A stretch of DNA of 64,000 nt, taken from positions 46,449-110,448 of the forward strand of contig HF990416.1 of the NCBI GenBank assembly GCA_000432775.1, given 5' to 3'. The position numbers were made by a program, and so were the translations under genes. Positions within the stretch are counted from its first letter, which is position 1. The number at the start of each line of letters is the position of its first letter. Positions 63,990-64,000 of this stretch are shown here, piece after piece. This stretch comes from Alistipes sp. CAG:831. GTDB taxonomy: Bacteria; Bacteroidota; Bacteroidia; Bacteroidales; UBA932. The notes beneath the pieces are model-generated. The model was given only the letters and a program-made list of their open reading frames with translations. It had not been told where the DNA came from and made no database searches.

Positions 63990-64000
63990 TCAGACGTGTG

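Overview
The window looks like a chromosomal segment of a GC-rich member of the Bacteroidota, most likely Bacteroidales. The reasons are many TAnnTTTG-type -7 promoter elements, a ribosomal protein S16 with a long Ala/Glu/Lys tail, and families typical of that phylum: a CCDC81-type HU protein, a DUF4834-like protein, a 6-bladed beta-propeller lipoprotein, a TPR-TM-HTH lipoprotein regulator and a bacterial GH3 auxin-type protein. I cannot fix the genus from sequence alone.

Layout. 1-1761: the end of a sensor kinase and a response regulator fused to a PP2C phosphatase. 1927-3293: a tRNA-Leu and an MFS exporter, both on the minus strand. 3370-8652: an exported GH2 beta-galactosidase followed by metG. 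8653-11004: a CCDC81-type HU protein, a tRNA-Asn and more than 1 kb of non-coding DNA built from palindromic repeats. 11005-22244: a minus-strand train of nine tightly spaced genes (arginase family, nhaA, FKBP, a large anchored DUF3352-like protein, DUF4834-like, an MsbA-like ABC exporter, an acyl-CoA/acyl-ACP ligase-like enzyme, dCMP deaminase, S41 protease). 22302-32473: recQ, a TPR protein, a sugar-nucleotidyltransferase, the serine operon serC-serA-DUF1015 and pyrI/pyrB/IMPACT. 32537-37898: LuxC-type reductase, pRiA4b ORF-3-like protein, miaA, a K+/H+-type antiporter and a DUF362 ferredoxin-like protein. 37899-38601: a second repeat-filled gap. 38602-48131: menA, a secreted caspase-fold peptidase paired with a beta-barrel protein, and a complete RND efflux operon. 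48203-53506: an archaeal-type ATPase, an SDR/VOC enzyme pair, an AT-richer RhuM gene and rpsP-rimM. 53610-64000: a truncated GH3 glycosidase, a beta-propeller lipoprotein, rnr, an EamA transporter, rdgB, recO, a GH3 auxin-type ligase and a TPR-HTH regulator.

The most unusual content is in the non-coding DNA. At least two dispersed repeat families occur. One is a roughly 150-bp unit with an ACTCCTTCCGAAGGAGT palindrome; it is present near 10.1 kb and inverted near 38.5 kb with nearly the same internal spacing. The other comprises hairpin elements followed by a TAACTATTTGATTNNCAG-like box, near 8.7, 10.4, 10.7 and 38.2 kb. Other long palindromes lie at 26999-27118, at 48130-48157 and at the broken 5' end of the GH3 glycosidase. 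Among proteins, the caspase/beta-barrel pair and the ATPase with its 28-bp palindromic upstream site deserve most attention. I do not see a complete, clearly new multi-gene defence or biosynthetic system.
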